From Streptococcus sp. zg-86 (lineage in GTDB: Bacteria > Bacillota > Bacilli > Lactobacillales > Streptococcaceae), in NCBI RefSeq assembly GCF_017639855.1, contig NZ_CP072115.1, positions 1,928,501 through 1,992,500 on the forward strand: a stretch of 64,000 nt of DNA, in the 5' to 3' direction. The notes under the pieces are model-generated. The model ran no database searches and was not told the DNA's origin. It worked only from the letters and a program-made list of their open reading frames with translations. Each line of letters begins with the position of its first letter. Positions within the stretch are counted from its first letter, which is position 1. This document shows, in pieces, positions 16,485-26,029 of the stretch. The position numbers and the translations under genes are program-made.

Positions 16485-19400
16485 ATGACTAAAACAACTA
16501 AAACTATCTTGTCAAAAAAGAGGATTGTCTACCTATCCGCTGTGGCTTTAAGTGGTCTGTTCCTTACAACATATCCTTATCCTGTCATAGCAGAGGGGGT
16601 TGATGAAAATCCCACCACCTCTATCACTCAACCCAGTGGCAACCTTCTGACGAATGGAGATTTCACAGCTACAGAAAACCAAACTGACCCATGGACTGGT
16701 TCTAAGGCCAGTGGATGGTCAGCTTGGATTGACAAAAACTATATCAACTCCTCTCCTTCACGTCAAATTTTGGCAGATGACAATAGTGTTATCATTGCTA
16801 GTGATGAACCCTTACGTGCTGTGGTTCACCAAACTGTCCAAATTGATCCTTCTAAAAAATATATTCTCCGTTTTAAAATAATGACTGAGGATAAAACTGG
16901 TACAGCTTTCGTCAGGATTCTTGAAGGAGAAGGTGCTAATAAAAATCTCTCTCATTCTCCAAAAGTAACAGGTACCAATGACTGGCAAACTATTGAACAG
17001 GAATACCGGCCTATCCCCAGTGCAGACAAGGTCAAAATCGAGTTATTTTATGAAACAGGAATTGGTATTGTCGCTTTCAAAGATGTAGAATTGGTCGAAA
17101 AATTAGAGACAACCGTCTCCAGAACAACTTCCGAGGATACCTTAGAAAAGGCAATTCATCTCCCATTGAACAAAAAACATATTTTACAGAGTAGTCCCTA
17201 CCGCTACGAAGTTGAGGACCCCTCCATCGCCTCACTAACAGGTAACATTCTAAAGCCTATCAAACAAGGAAATACAACCGTACATGTCTATAAAGAACAA
17301 GAACTGATTCAATCCATTCCGATTACTGTCTCACCTTCTACCGAAGATAAATATACACAACTTCTGCATGACTGGAACAATATGATTGTAGGAAATCCAT
17401 TTTTTGATCCTAACAATCCACATATGGCTGCTTTCAATACTGAATTGGAGGAGAATGTCACAAAACATCTCACTACCATCTCCTCAGACCAAGATCAAAC
17501 CTCTCTCTGGCCAGATTTGTCCGATTATCAAAAATCTGCGACCATTACAGCAACCTATCGGAGGCTGGAGGAAATGGCTAAGCAAGTCACCAATCCCCAT
17601 TCAAAATATTACCAAGATGAAACCGTGATTCGGACAGTTCGGGCTTCACTCGATTGGCTTGATAAATATGTCTATAACTCTTCTAAAGAAATCGTAGGAA
17701 ATTGGTGGGATTATGAAATTGGTACTCCTCGAGCAATCAACAATACCCTCTCACTCATGCAAGATTATTTCTCAGACGAAGAAATCCACCGCTATACAGA
17801 TGTGATTGAAAAATTTGTTCCACATTCCGACCAATTCCGCCAGACCACTAATAACCCATTTAAAGCTTTGGGTGGAAATCTAGTGGATATGGGACGTGTC
17901 AAAATTATTGCTGGGCTCTTACGCAAAGACGAAACAGAAATTTCAGAAACAATTCGCTCTATCGAGCAAGTCTTTTCCTTGGTTGACAAGGGAGAAGGAT
18001 TCTATCCAGACGGCTCTTATATTGATCACACAAATGTAGCTTATACAGGCGCTTACGGAAATGTTCTGATCGATGGGCTCTCTCAGCTCCTTCCTATTAT
18101 CCAAAAAACCGATACACCTTTGGCAGACGAAAAATTACAAGTCATGTATCATTGGATTGACCACTCATTTCTTCCGTTAATCATTCACGGAGAACTGATG
18201 GATCTCAGTCGCGGACGTTCCATTAGCCGTACAAATAGCAATGATCATGTTGCAGCTATCGAAGCTCTGCGTGGTATTCATCGAATCGCTGTGATGTCTG
18301 ATGACGCGACCAAAATGCGTCTAAAATCGGCGATAAAAACCATTGTACAATCTGATACCTTCTATGATAGTTTTCACAATTTGAAAACCTATCGTGATAT
18401 TCGACTGATGGAAGAATTATTAAACGATAGTAGCATCCCAACTTCTACACGTAGTAGCTATCTGTCTGCCTTTAACAAGATGGATAAACTAGCTTATTAC
18501 AATGCTGATAAAGACTTCGGATTTGGCCTCTCCATGTTCTCAAGTCGTACAAAAAACTACGAGGGGATGAATAAGGAAAATCGAAAAGGTTGGTATACTG
18601 GGGACGGTATGTTCTACCTTTACAACGGCGACCAAAGTCATTACAGCAACAACTACTGGCCAACTGTTAATCCTTACGCCCTACCCGGAACAACAGAGAC
18701 TTCTGGCATTCGAGAAGATGATTCTGGACAAGTGATTCTTCCTTCAGGCTTTGTAGGCATCAATAAATTAGACGAACAAAACGCAGCTGCAGCGATGGAA
18801 TTCAGCAATTGGAATACAACGCTCTCTGCTCACAAGAGTTGGTTTGTATTCAAAGATAAAGTTGCTTTCTTGGGTAGCGCCATCAAAAACACGTCAGGAG
18901 ACGTAGCCTCTACAACGATTGACCAACGAAAGAACGAGCCTACTAATCCATATACTATTTATGTCAATAATCAACCTGAAATGATTTCAGATCAGGACCG
19001 AGAATACAAAGATACTAGAAGCATCTTTCTAGAATCCAGAGACTCCAATCGAAATATCGGGTATTTCTTCTTTAAAAAGGCAACTATCTCCATGATGAAA
19101 CGCCTACAGGATGGAACATGGAAAGCTATCAACCAGTCTCAAACAGACACACCTGTTCAAAACGAATTTATAACTATTCACCAAGCACACACAGTAGACA
19201 ATGATTCCTACGCTTACATGATGATTCCGAATGTCACACGGGAAGAATTTGAACGCTTATCTGCATCATTAGAGAATGGGCTTTGGGAAAATAACGAAAC
19301 AACTCAAATCGTCTATGACACAACGCAAGGTATATGGGGAATTGTAAAATACGATGATTCCGTTACCACTATCTCAGATCAATTTCAGGTCTTTAAACGT

Positions 19401-19829
19401 GGAATGTATATGATTCGAAAAGAAGTTAGTGGCTATACGGTATCCTACTATAATCCAGAGACACAAGAATCTGCACCGACAGAGGAGGTCTTCAAGGAAC
19501 TTATCCCTACGGCATCCAGCTCAGTAACTTCTACCTCCTCTCCCCTATCTACAAACACTTCCACCATTTCTTCTATAGCAACAAACTCCCTCCCTACTCA
19601 GCCCCTGACATCAGATACCTCCTCTTCTGATTCCCGGCAAATAGAATCTCCTACAAGTTCTACAACCAAGACAACAACTTCCCTCTCATCAGACCAAACT
19701 CAACAGAATTCTGGTACTATTCAGAAAAAAATTCTCCCTAAAACTGGAGAACTGACATCTCTAGCACTCATAGTCCTTGGACTAGTGACAGGAATCTTTA
19801 GTTTGAAATGGCTCAAACATAAATCATAA
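16485..19829 (+). CDS. hylA: Hyaluronate lyase, polysaccharide lyase family 8, LPxTG-anchored
   Basis: A secreted lyase that cleaves hyaluronan (and some chondroitin) by beta-elimination to unsaturated disaccharides. The 1114-residue precursor has an N-terminal signal (cleavage near VIA-EG, about 36) and a carbohydrate-binding-like beta domain (about 45-190, NLLTNGDFT). The PL8 alpha/beta domains follow. The catalytic triad known from pneumococcal lyase maps to N465 (ALGGN), H515 (SYIDH) and Y524 (TGAY); the aromatic patch includes W407-W408. A Ser/Thr-rich wall-spanning stretch (about 1005-1080) leads to LPKTGE (1084-1089), a hydrophobic segment and a KHKS tail for sortase. CAGGAG precedes the ATG at 16485. 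A RegR operator controls it. Confidence 0.95.
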   Translation: MTKTTKTILSKKRIVYLSAVALSGLFLTTYPYPVIAEGVDENPTTSITQPSGNLLTNGDFTATENQTDPWTGSKASGWSAWIDKNYINSSPSRQILADDNSVIIASDEPLRAVVHQTVQIDPSKKYILRFKIMTEDKTGTAFVRILEGEGANKNLSHSPKVTGTNDWQTIEQEYRPIPSADKVKIELFYETGIGIVAFKDVELVEKLETTVSRTTSEDTLEKAIHLPLNKKHILQSSPYRYEVEDPSIASLTGNILKPIKQGNTTVHVYKEQELIQSIPITVSPSTEDKYTQLLHDWNNMIVGNPFFDPNNPHMAAFNTELEENVTKHLTTISSDQDQTSLWPDLSDYQKSATITATYRRLEEMAKQVTNPHSKYYQDETVIRTVRASLDWLDKYVYNSSKEIVGNWWDYEIGTPRAINNTLSLMQDYFSDEEIHRYTDVIEKFVPHSDQFRQTTNNPFKALGGNLVDMGRVKIIAGLLRKDETEISETIRSIEQVFSLVDKGEGFYPDGSYIDHTNVAYTGAYGNVLIDGLSQLLPIIQKTDTPLADEKLQVMYHWIDHSFLPLIIHGELMDLSRGRSISRTNSNDHVAAIEALRGIHRIAVMSDDATKMRLKSAIKTIVQSDTFYDSFHNLKTYRDIRLMEELLNDSSIPTSTRSSYLSAFNKMDKLAYYNADKDFGFGLSMFSSRTKNYEGMNKENRKGWYTGDGMFYLYNGDQSHYSNNYWPTVNPYALPGTTETSGIREDDSGQVILPSGFVGINKLDEQNAAAAMEFSNWNTTLSAHKSWFVFKDKVAFLGSAIKNTSGDVASTTIDQRKNEPTNPYTIYVNNQPEMISDQDREYKDTRSIFLESRDSNRNIGYFFFKKATISMMKRLQDGTWKAINQSQTDTPVQNEFITIHQAHTVDNDSYAYMMIPNVTREEFERLSASLENGLWENNETTQIVYDTTQGIWGIVKYDDSVTTISDQFQVFKRGMYMIRKEVSGYTVSYYNPETQESAPTEEVFKELIPTASSSVTSTSSPLSTNTSTISSIATNSLPTQPLTSDTSSSDSRQIESPTSSTTKTTTSLSSDQTQQNSGTIQKKILPKTGELTSLALIVLGLVTGIFSLKWLKHKS

Positions 19830-19832
19830 CAT

Positions 19833-19868
19833 ATAATAAGGTTGGGTACCTTTTCCCAACCTTATTAT
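19833..19868 (+). terminator. hylA terminator
   Basis: ATAATAAGGTTGGG pairs perfectly with CCCAACCTTATTAT around a TACCTTTT loop, just after the hylA stop. Confidence 0.85.
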
Positions 19869-20179
19869 ATTATGTGACTTTCAGTCCGTCTCGTTCCAAA
19901 AATGCGAGACAAATAAACTGCCCGTTTGACGGATGATCATGATTTTATCGTTTAAACGGTTTGACACAATCGTTAAAAATCCTAATAAAACAACACCATG
20001 CTTACTAAATTCCAACAAGTCGGAGATTAATAGCTTATTTCTGAGCCTAGAAAATAGAGAGTGAAGGCGCATCAACATCTCGTCTAGTGATGTCTACCTC
20101 CTAAAGCCTCAAATAATCTAAATATATACTATATATTCGCAAAAAATGAGGAAAAAGGGATAGCAAGAAAAAATTATGG
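19869..20179. other. Intergenic region; repeat fragments and a doubtful 65-codon frame
   Basis: A minus-strand frame (19881-20078) would encode MLMRLHSLFSRLRNKLLI and onward with a basic, repeat-like composition. It lacks a clear ribosome site and overlaps a GAGCCTAGAAAATAGAGAG fragment of the intergenic repeat family. I regard it as repeat-derived. The second copy of the 15-bp repeat (20125-20139) is also here. Confidence 0.4.
20125..20139. repeat. 15-bp direct repeat right of hylA
   Basis: Exact copy of TATACTATATATTCG at 16299-16313. Confidence 0.55.
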
Positions 20180-20225
20180 TATACTAAAACTAATAAGTAT
20201 TCTCATTACAAAAAGGAGGCCTCCC

Positions 20226-20504
20226 ATGAAAGCATTGATTCGTCCTGCTATTGCTAGTTGTATCCTCATCTGGCTCTTTGACCTAGCCATGGTCATTACC
20301 TTTTATCAGGCACCAAGTTTCTACATCAATCACCACCAGTTACTCTATTCTATTTTTCTCATCTTGCAGCTCTACTGCATCATGTTGACTGTCTATGGAA
20401 TTGTGAAAAAGTTGGTCACTCTTCCCCTAGTCTCCTTTGCAACCTTCATTTTCAATGCCCTCTCCATTTTCGGCTACATCCTCTTGGTGATGCTCGTGGG
20501 GTAA
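20226..20504 (+). CDS. Small integral membrane protein, unknown function
   Basis: A 92-residue hydrophobic protein with about three membrane spans (9-28, 38-62, 68-90), starting MKALIRPAIASCILIWLFD. AAAAGGAGGC lies 6 bases before the ATG, and an extended -10 TGGTATACT (20177-20185) is upstream. A terminator follows directly. The last 20 codons are present again, in frame and slightly diverged, at 31658-31722, next to the PatB-type gene. This suggests the gene originally adjoined that exporter before the glycosaminoglycan locus was inserted. Family not recognised. Confidence 0.75.
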   Translation: MKALIRPAIASCILIWLFDLAMVITFYQAPSFYINHHQLLYSIFLILQLYCIMLTVYGIVKKLVTLPLVSFATFIFNALSIFGYILLVMLVG

Positions 20505-20547
20505 AGACAATTTAGCGGTTTAAAAACAGCACCCCGGCGGTGCTGTT
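20441..20547. repeat. Left copy of 107-bp direct repeat bracketing the RegR island
   Basis: The segment aligns without gaps to 31658-31764, with about 8 mismatches in 107 bases. It covers the end of the small membrane gene plus its terminator. Confidence 0.88.
20523..20547 (+). terminator. Terminator of the small membrane gene
   Basis: AACAGCACC-CCGGC-GGTGCTGTT, 9-bp stem, 19 bases after the stop. The tail is only weakly T-rich. Confidence 0.75.
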
Positions 20548-20744
20548 CTAATGTATATATAGTTTTACTCTACATTCATGCTAAGAATGCTATGCCTACG
20601 ATTAAAATAAGTTCTACCCTGCAAAAATAGCAGGCCGGCAGATTAATCGTAACGCTTCTAAACATACGAGCAGTTCACCTAGCTCATATCATTTTAGGAA
20701 TATTCACAGACTTACTTAGCTTAACAATGATAAAGAAAGAATGA

Positions 20745-20966
20745 GGCTGAACTCAAGCCGACTTTCTTATCAAAATTAGTCAAAACAGATTAACACAGTA
20801 GTTGATTGCCATCTTTGTCCGCTTTTTAAGTTCCAAAGATAGCTAATCAACTATGCGGGGGTGGGAGTAAAATAATCCAGTGAATTATTTTAGCCCGAAC
20901 CTAAAAATAAAAAGGAGGGGATAATCGATTGCTATGAAATCACAATTGAATCCCAGTCCCATTATT
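20745..20966 (+). repeat. Intergenic stem-loop repeat element, copy 2 (longest)
   Basis: It starts GGCTGAACTCAAGCCGACTT and contains AGTTGATTGCCATCTTT, which pairs with AAAGATAGCTAATCAACT. It continues GCGGGGGTGGGAGTAAAATA with the AATCCAGTGAATT inverted repeat and ends in a CCCAGTCCCATT segment. It occupies most of the 20548-20972 gap. To its left (about 20638-20740) is a 40-codon hydrophobic open stretch (LLNIRAVHLAHIILGIF) that may be a gene remnant. Confidence 0.75.
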
Positions 20967-20972
20967 CATTCT

Positions 20973-21602
20973 CTAAATTAGGCAACGATACTGCTTAGCA
21001 ATCTCTGAAATTTTATCGTACCTTCCTTGAGATGCTAAGGTATTGAATTCTCCACCAATCCCAACTGCGTCCACTCCTGCCTGAAACCATTCTGCTGCAT
21101 TTTCAAGAGACACCCCACCAGTGACCATAATACCAACCTGCGGCAATGGCGCCTTGATAGCTGCAATATATTTCGGTCCAAAGGCACTTCCTGGAAAGAG
21201 CTTAACGAGTTCACTTCCAGCCTCTAACGCAACTGTCATCTCTGTGAGAGTCATGCACCCTGGTATATAAGGAACAGTATAAAGGTTACATATTTTCGCC
21301 GTTTCTAGGTGGAAGGACGGAGAAACAATATAATTAGCACCTGCCAAAATAGCTTGTCTAGCCGTCACAGCATCGAGAACTGTCCCAGCTCCAATACAGA
21401 CACTCAAATCATTTGTATATAACGTACGAAGTTCTTGAATAATCTCACTAGCATATTGATTGGTATAAGCGACTTCAATGGCTTTAATGCCACCATCTAC
21501 ACATGCAATAGCTGCACGTATCCCCTCTTCCTTTGTCGCCCCTCGAATGACCACAACAACCTTATTTTCCCTTAATGTGCTTATCGTATCTGATTTACCC
21601 AT
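20973..21602 (-). CDS. kdgA: 2-keto-3-deoxy-6-phosphogluconate (KDPG) aldolase
   Basis: Cleaves KDPG to pyruvate and glyceraldehyde-3-phosphate, the last step of uronic acid breakdown from glycosaminoglycans. The 209-residue class I aldolase has the TIM-barrel family segments VVVIRGATKEEG, IGAGTVLD, SPSFH and the Schiff-base lysine in ELVKLFPGS. It is last in the leftward dhuD-dhuI-kdgK-kdgA operon, 11 bases after kdgK. Orthologue of the pneumococcal gene at the same place in the hyaluronan locus. Confidence 0.93.
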   Translation of the reverse strand: MGKSDTISTLRENKVVVVIRGATKEEGIRAAIACVDGGIKAIEVAYTNQYASEIIQELRTLYTNDLSVCIGAGTVLDAVTARQAILAGANYIVSPSFHLETAKICNLYTVPYIPGCMTLTEMTVALEAGSELVKLFPGSAFGPKYIAAIKAPLPQVGIMVTGGVSLENAAEWFQAGVDAVGIGGEFNTLASQGRYDKISEIAKQYRCLI

Positions 21603-21613
21603 TCTTTACTCCT

Positions 21614-22615
21614 TTACCGCACAATATCTTGTCTACCAGCTAGTAAACTACAAATATCCGCTTCACTTTTTATCATACTGTCCCCTGCTACTGTACATTT
21701 CAAGGTCGCACTTGCTACTGCAAAATCTAAGACTTCTTTTAATGAAGCTTGCCTAATCAATTGATATAGCGCACCGGAAATAAAAGCATCCCCACTACCT
21801 ACCCTTTGTAGCACAGGTGTTTTCAAAATGAGGGACTCTTCAAAGCAATCTCCCAAAGCATAGGCTTGATAACAATTTCTTCCATACTCATCTGTTGAAC
21901 GGAGGGTATGGAAAATCGTTTGAAAAGAGTATATCTGCTTCAATTGTATCATCCGTCGTCGAACGTCTTCTGAGCTCGCACTTTCTCGTGGAAACATCGC
22001 GATATCTTGATTATCAATCATAAGGGGATCAATCCCAAAACAGTCATCTGCATATGCTGCAAACTTAGAAAATACCCTTTTGGCTTCTGATGCGCATATC
22101 ATTTTGGTTCGCAAATTTAAATCCATTGAAATGCGGATATTTCTTCGTTTGGCTTCTTGTACTAGCATTAACAACAATTGGCGGACCGAAGAACCAATTG
22201 CCACCGTTATGCCACTAAAGTGAAAGTGGGTTACTCCCTTAAATAGAGCATCCATATCCAACATATTCGCTGTCAATTCGCTGATACTCGTATGCTTTCG
22301 ATCATAAAAAACTTCACTCTGACGGCAACCATAACCACTCTCTAAATAATAAACACCAATACGGTCTCCCGCTCGATAAACACTGGTCGTATCAATCGAA
22401 TGTTGACTCAAAAAATGAAGAAATCGATCGCCAATTTTACTGGAAGGTAGAGCAGTCAGTAAGCGCGTATCAATCCCCAATGCTTGTAAATTACAGGCAA
22501 TATTTACTTCTGATCCTCCAAAAAAAGTTTGGCTTAGTACGCCATCTCCAAGCTCCGCATATTCGAGTGGCGTAATACGGACTAAGGGTTCTCCAAATAG
22601 CAATAACTTTGGCAT
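21614..22615 (-). CDS. kdgK: 2-keto-3-deoxygluconate kinase (PfkB family)
   Basis: Phosphorylates 2-keto-3-deoxygluconate to KDPG using ATP. The 333-residue protein starts MPKLLLFGEPLVRITP and has the PfkB-family substrate region GGSEVNIACNLQALG. The C-terminal signature LQRVGSGDAFISGAL contains the catalytic aspartate. AAAGGAG lies 5 bases before the ATG at 22615; an ATG one codon earlier is also possible. Neighbours in the operon supply its substrate (DhuD) and use its product (KdgA). Confidence 0.92.
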   Translation of the reverse strand: MPKLLLFGEPLVRITPLEYAELGDGVLSQTFFGGSEVNIACNLQALGIDTRLLTALPSSKIGDRFLHFLSQHSIDTTSVYRAGDRIGVYYLESGYGCRQSEVFYDRKHTSISELTANMLDMDALFKGVTHFHFSGITVAIGSSVRQLLLMLVQEAKRRNIRISMDLNLRTKMICASEAKRVFSKFAAYADDCFGIDPLMIDNQDIAMFPRESASSEDVRRRMIQLKQIYSFQTIFHTLRSTDEYGRNCYQAYALGDCFEESLILKTPVLQRVGSGDAFISGALYQLIRQASLKEVLDFAVASATLKCTVAGDSMIKSEADICSLLAGRQDIVR

Positions 22616-22653
22616 CATTTCTCCTTTTCTCAAGATAGGATTTCTTTATTCCC

Positions 22654-23295
22654 TTAATTCGCCAACACATCTCGTAAGTAAGCTGCAATAGCTTCATCTT
22701 GACAATTACTAAAAAAATATTCTTGGAATTTTTCACCAGAAATTGTTTCTTTCAAATATTCTTGATCAATCGTCTTCAAAATCGTTAGTAAATCTGTATG
22801 CGTAATCTCTTTTAATTCATTTAAAATCCGAGCATTCCGTTGCTCAGGAACCGCTCTCTCTCTTGGGTACCCGCCACCAGATTCTTCCGCAAACAAACGT
22901 TCAAAGATGAGTTTGAGATTCAACTCTGCACCCCAACCAAATCCTTTGGCATACGGAATAGATAGGGCATTTCCTCCATTAATTTGTGAAAATAGATAGG
23001 CATCTGTCGGCTCCGTTGCTAGCCCACAAACCACTCCAGGAAAGCTATTTAATGCTACCATAGCACCTTCACCTGTTCCACAACCTGTGATAACAAAATC
23101 TGCCGCACCTGTATTTAATAAAATTGCAGCTAACAAGCCATTTTGAACGTAGGTTAACTGACTTTCTCCCTCCACACCATACATACCGTAATTGTAGAGT
23201 TCATACCCTTTTTTATCTGTTGTTTCTTTTAAAGCATCATAAATGATTTGATTTTTTGATGCTTGGCTATTTTCATTGATTAATGCAACTTTCAT
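22654..23295 (-). CDS. dhuI: 4-deoxy-L-threo-5-hexosulose-uronate isomerase (DhuI, RpiB/LacAB fold)
   Basis: In streptococci this RpiB-fold isomerase converts the unsaturated uronic acid released by Ugl (as 4-deoxy-L-threo-5-hexosulose-uronate) to 3-deoxy-D-glycero-2,5-hexodiulosonate; it replaces KduI of other bacteria. The 213-residue protein has RpiB-like features: MKVALINENSQASKN at the start, and TGCGTGEGAMVALNSFPGV (about 85-103) with the family cysteine. The start at 23295 follows AAGGAGGAGAG; a longer frame overlapping dhuD is not used. The RpiB family could suggest a pentose-phosphate isomerase, but the locus argues for DhuI. Confidence 0.85.
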   Translation of the reverse strand: MKVALINENSQASKNQIIYDALKETTDKKGYELYNYGMYGVEGESQLTYVQNGLLAAILLNTGAADFVITGCGTGEGAMVALNSFPGVVCGLATEPTDAYLFSQINGGNALSIPYAKGFGWGAELNLKLIFERLFAEESGGGYPRERAVPEQRNARILNELKEITHTDLLTILKTIDQEYLKETISGEKFQEYFFSNCQDEAIAAYLRDVLAN

Positions 23296-23311
23296 TCGAT
23301 TTCTCTCCTCC

Positions 23312-24127
23312 TTATTCTGGCTGTTTCCCAATGTAAGCTAAAATACCACCATCTACATATAAAATATGACCATTGACAAAATCACTGGCATCACTTGCCA
23401 AAAAGACTGCTGGACCCGTTAGATCTTGCGTTTCGCCCCAACGAGCTGCCGGGGTTTTTGCAATGATAAATTGGTCGAATGGATGGCGAGAACCATCTGC
23501 TTGCAATTCACGTAGAGGAGCTGTTTGAGGTGTTGCAATATAGCCAGGGCCAATTCCATTACATTGAATATTTGCACTACCATATTCTGAAGCAATATTA
23601 CGCGTTAACATCTTTAACCCGCCCTTAGCTGCTGCATAGGCACTAACTGTTTCTCTTCCAAGTTCGCTCATCATAGAGCAAATGTTAATAATCTTCCCAT
23701 GTCCCTTTGCAATCATAGACGGGATTACTGCTTTGGAAACAATAAATGGGGCATTCAAATCAATATCAATCACTTTTCGAAAATCTGCAGCACTCATTTC
23801 ACACATCGGTACGCGACGAATGATTCCTGCATTGTTGACAAGGATGTCAATAATACCAACTTCTTGCTCAATCTGTTTCACCATCGCAATGATGCCATCT
23901 TCATCTGTTACATCACATACATAACCATGAGCATCAATACCTAGTTCTTTGTAAGCAGCCAATCCTTTATCTACCAACTCTTGCGTCACATCATTAAAAA
24001 CGATTGTTGCGCCAGCATCCGCATAGGCCGTCGCAATCGCAAATCCAATGCCGTAAGAAGCTCCTGTAATCAGTGCAATCTTCCCTTGTAAAGAAAATTG
24101 ACTTAATGAAAATCTTTGAGTTGTCAT
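23312..24127 (-). CDS. dhuD: SDR-family NAD(H)-dependent reductase (DhuD/KduD)
   Basis: Reduces 3-deoxy-D-glycero-2,5-hexodiulosonate to 2-keto-3-deoxygluconate in uronic acid catabolism. The 271-residue protein is a classical short-chain dehydrogenase. It has a glycine-rich cofactor motif TGASYGIGFAIA (about 20-31), NNAGI, the catalytic serine in ICSMMSELG, and YAAAKGG (Tyr-x3-Lys). GGAAAGGA precedes the ATG at 24127. It is first in the four-gene catabolic operon and lies under a perfect consensus promoter with a RegR operator in the spacer. It is often annotated as gluconate 5-dehydrogenase. Confidence 0.9.
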   Translation of the reverse strand: MTTQRFSLSQFSLQGKIALITGASYGIGFAIATAYADAGATIVFNDVTQELVDKGLAAYKELGIDAHGYVCDVTDEDGIIAMVKQIEQEVGIIDILVNNAGIIRRVPMCEMSAADFRKVIDIDLNAPFIVSKAVIPSMIAKGHGKIINICSMMSELGRETVSAYAAAKGGLKMLTRNIASEYGSANIQCNGIGPGYIATPQTAPLRELQADGSRHPFDQFIIAKTPAARWGETQDLTGPAVFLASDASDFVNGHILYVDGGILAYIGKQPE

Positions 24128-24169
24128 AAGATACTTCCTTTCCACTTGATATAAAGTCGTTATATCCAA

Positions 24170-24198
24170 ATTATATTCTAGTAAACCGGTTTTGTCAA
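24170..24198 (-). promoter_or_regulatory. dhuD-dhuI-kdgK-kdgA promoter with RegR operator in the spacer
   Basis: Minus strand: -35 TTGACA (24193-24198), 17-bp spacer, -10 TATAAT (24170-24175), all consensus. The spacer contains the palindrome AAACCGGTTT (24183-24192). A bound repressor would block RNA polymerase. Confidence 0.85.
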
Positions 24199-24281
24199 TA
24201 AATAGACCTTGTTTTTTTATTTTTTCTTAATACTCGCTATTTCTTCTTATATATGGCCTTTTAGCGAACTGCTCTTTTTTG

Positions 24282-24295
24282 TGTAAACGCTTATA
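24282..24295. promoter_or_regulatory. Candidate CcpA (cre) site between the divergent GAG operons
   Basis: TGTAAACGCTTATA matches the cre consensus TGWAANCGNTNWCA at 13 of 14 positions. It lies about 30 bases upstream of the PTS promoter, so glucose repression of both operons is expected. Confidence 0.6.
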
Positions 24296-24312
24296 TTTTT
24301 TTGAAAAAAGTA

Positions 24313-24366
24313 TTGACAAGCAGAATCCGTTGGTATAAAATGAGTGATATAAAGTAAACCGGTAAA
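24313..24366 (+). promoter_or_regulatory. GAG PTS-ugl operon promoter with RegR operator
   Basis: -35 TTGACA (24313-24318), 17-bp spacer, -10 TAAAAT (24336-24341). GTAAACCGGTAAAC overlaps the expected start site (about 24353-24366), sharing the ACCGGT core of the other two operators but with an imperfect right arm. Confidence 0.78.
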
Positions 24367-24385
24367 CTCAAAGAAAGGAGTACCT

Positions 24386-24817
24386 ATGATTAACCTTGTA
24401 CTTGTAGCACATGGCCACTTCGCTTCCGGTATAAAAAGTTCACTAGAACTAATTGCTGGACCCCAAGAAAATCTTCATATTATTGATTTTGTCGCAGATA
24501 TGTCTGCCGATCAAGTCAAAGACCACCTATTAGAATCCATTACGGAGACTTCTCAAACACTCATCTTGTGTGATTTATTAGGTGGAACTCCATTCAAAGT
24601 TGCTTCAACACTGATGCTCGAACAACAATCCAAAAACATCTGTGTGCTTTCGGGTTTGAACCTTTCTATGCTACTTGAAGTCGCTTTTTCTCGAATCGAA
24701 TGCTCTTTAGAAGAAGTTGTTGAAAGAGCTATTTCATCCGGTCAAACAGGAATTGTAGATGCACGACAACTATTTCGTAATTGCCAAGCAGACGATACAG
24801 TAGACGATGGGATTTGA
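24386..24817 (+). CDS. PTS mannose-family IIA component (unsaturated disaccharide uptake)
   Basis: Cytoplasmic EIIA of a mannose/fructose/sorbose-type PTS. It accepts phosphate from HPr on H9 (LVLVAHGHFASGIKSS) and passes it to IIB. The 143-residue protein also shows LLGGTPFKVAS, typical of the EIIA-Man fold. AAAGGAG lies 6 bases before the ATG. It is first of the rightward operon IIA-ugl-IIB-IIC-IID-yajC-like, as in the pneumococcal hyaluronan locus. The substrate is inferred from Ugl and HylA. Confidence 0.92.
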   Translation: MINLVLVAHGHFASGIKSSLELIAGPQENLHIIDFVADMSADQVKDHLLESITETSQTLILCDLLGGTPFKVASTLMLEQQSKNICVLSGLNLSMLLEVAFSRIECSLEEVVERAISSGQTGIVDARQLFRNCQADDTVDDGI

Positions 24818-24828
24818 GGGGTGAGAAT

Positions 24829-26019
24829 ATGATTAAAACAATTACAATTGAACCACTACGCAACCCAGAGAGATATGCCGAAGTTCCACTGTTATCAAAA
24901 GCAGAAGTAGAGCAGGCTATCCAGCGTGTGATTGGCCAACTCCAGCTAAATCTAGATTATTTTCAGGAGAATTTTCCAACTCCTGCCACTTCTCAAAATG
25001 TCTACCCAATCATGGACAATACCGAGTGGACAAATGGATTCTGGACAGGGGAATTATGGCTTGCCTATGAATACAGTAAAAACGAGCAGTTTCAAGTACT
25101 AGCTCATAAAAATGTCCTCTCTTTTTTAAATCGAGTCAATGAACGAATTGAATTAGATCACCATGATCTTGGCTTCCTCTATACTCCTTCTTGCATGAGT
25201 GAATTCAAATTAAATGGCAACAAACAGGCTCTGGAAGCTTCATTAAAAGCTGCAGACAAGCTGATGGAACGCTATCAAGAAAAAGGAGGCTTCATACAAG
25301 CATGGGGAGAACTTGGCAAAAAAGAAGACTATCGCTTGATTATTGATTGTTTATTAAATATTCAACTCCTCTTCTTTGCCTACGAGCAAACTGGTAAACA
25401 AGAATATTATGATGTTGCCTACAATCACTTCTATGCTTCTATTAATACTGTTGTTCGCGATGATGCTTCTTCTTATCACACCTTCTATTTCGATCCTGAG
25501 ACGGGATTACCAGTAAAAGGAGTGACTCGCCAAGGATATAGCGATGATTCTTCATGGGCACGTGGACAATCTTGGGGAATTTATGGTATCCCTTTAACTT
25601 ATCGTTTTCTAAAAGATGAGAATTGCTTTGACGCTTTTAAAGGAGTAACCAACTATTTCTTAAATCGTCTCCCAAAAGATTTTGTCTCATACTGGGATCT
25701 TATCTTTTCCGATGGTAGTGGACATGTAAGAGATTCTTCGGCAACAGCGATTGCTGTTTGTGGTATCCACGAAATGCTCAAATACCTACCTGAGACGGAT
25801 GAAAATAAGCAGCATTATCAGTATGCTATGCACGCAATGCTCCGTTCTCTCATTGAAAATTATGCAAACAAAAAAGCTATCCCTGGGGGAGCAAATCTTC
25901 TTCACGGTGTGTATTCTTGGCACTCCGGAAAAGGAGTAGACGAAGGAAATATCTGGGGAGATTACTATTATCTTGAAGCCCTCATGCGATTCTATAAAGA
26001 CTGGACCATTTACTGGTAG
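24829..26019 (+). CDS. ugl: Unsaturated glucuronyl hydrolase (GH88)
   Basis: Hydrates the vinyl ether of unsaturated glycosaminoglycan disaccharides, releasing an amino sugar and the unsaturated uronic acid. The 396-residue cytoplasmic alpha6/alpha6-barrel enzyme has Asp113 (HHDLGF) and Asp173 (LIIDCLL). These are 60 residues apart, like the catalytic pair described for the streptococcal enzyme. It also has NTEWTNGFWTGELW and SWARGQSWGIYG. The ATG at 24829 follows GAGGGGTGAG. It ends 10 bases before IIB, whose ribosome site overlaps the ugl stop. Confidence 0.94.
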   Translation: MIKTITIEPLRNPERYAEVPLLSKAEVEQAIQRVIGQLQLNLDYFQENFPTPATSQNVYPIMDNTEWTNGFWTGELWLAYEYSKNEQFQVLAHKNVLSFLNRVNERIELDHHDLGFLYTPSCMSEFKLNGNKQALEASLKAADKLMERYQEKGGFIQAWGELGKKEDYRLIIDCLLNIQLLFFAYEQTGKQEYYDVAYNHFYASINTVVRDDASSYHTFYFDPETGLPVKGVTRQGYSDDSSWARGQSWGIYGIPLTYRFLKDENCFDAFKGVTNYFLNRLPKDFVSYWDLIFSDGSGHVRDSSATAIAVCGIHEMLKYLPETDENKQHYQYAMHAMLRSLIENYANKKAIPGGANLLHGVYSWHSGKGVDEGNIWGDYYYLEALMRFYKDWTIYW

Positions 26020-26029
26020 GAGGAAAATT

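Noticed and set aside
19881..20078. 65-codon minus-strand frame downstream of hylA
   Set aside because: It overlaps a repeat fragment, has no clear ribosome site and no recognisable domain.
20638..20740. 40-codon hydrophobic open stretch upstream of repeat copy 2
   Set aside because: There is no start codon with a ribosome site and no recognisable family; at most it is a gene remnant.
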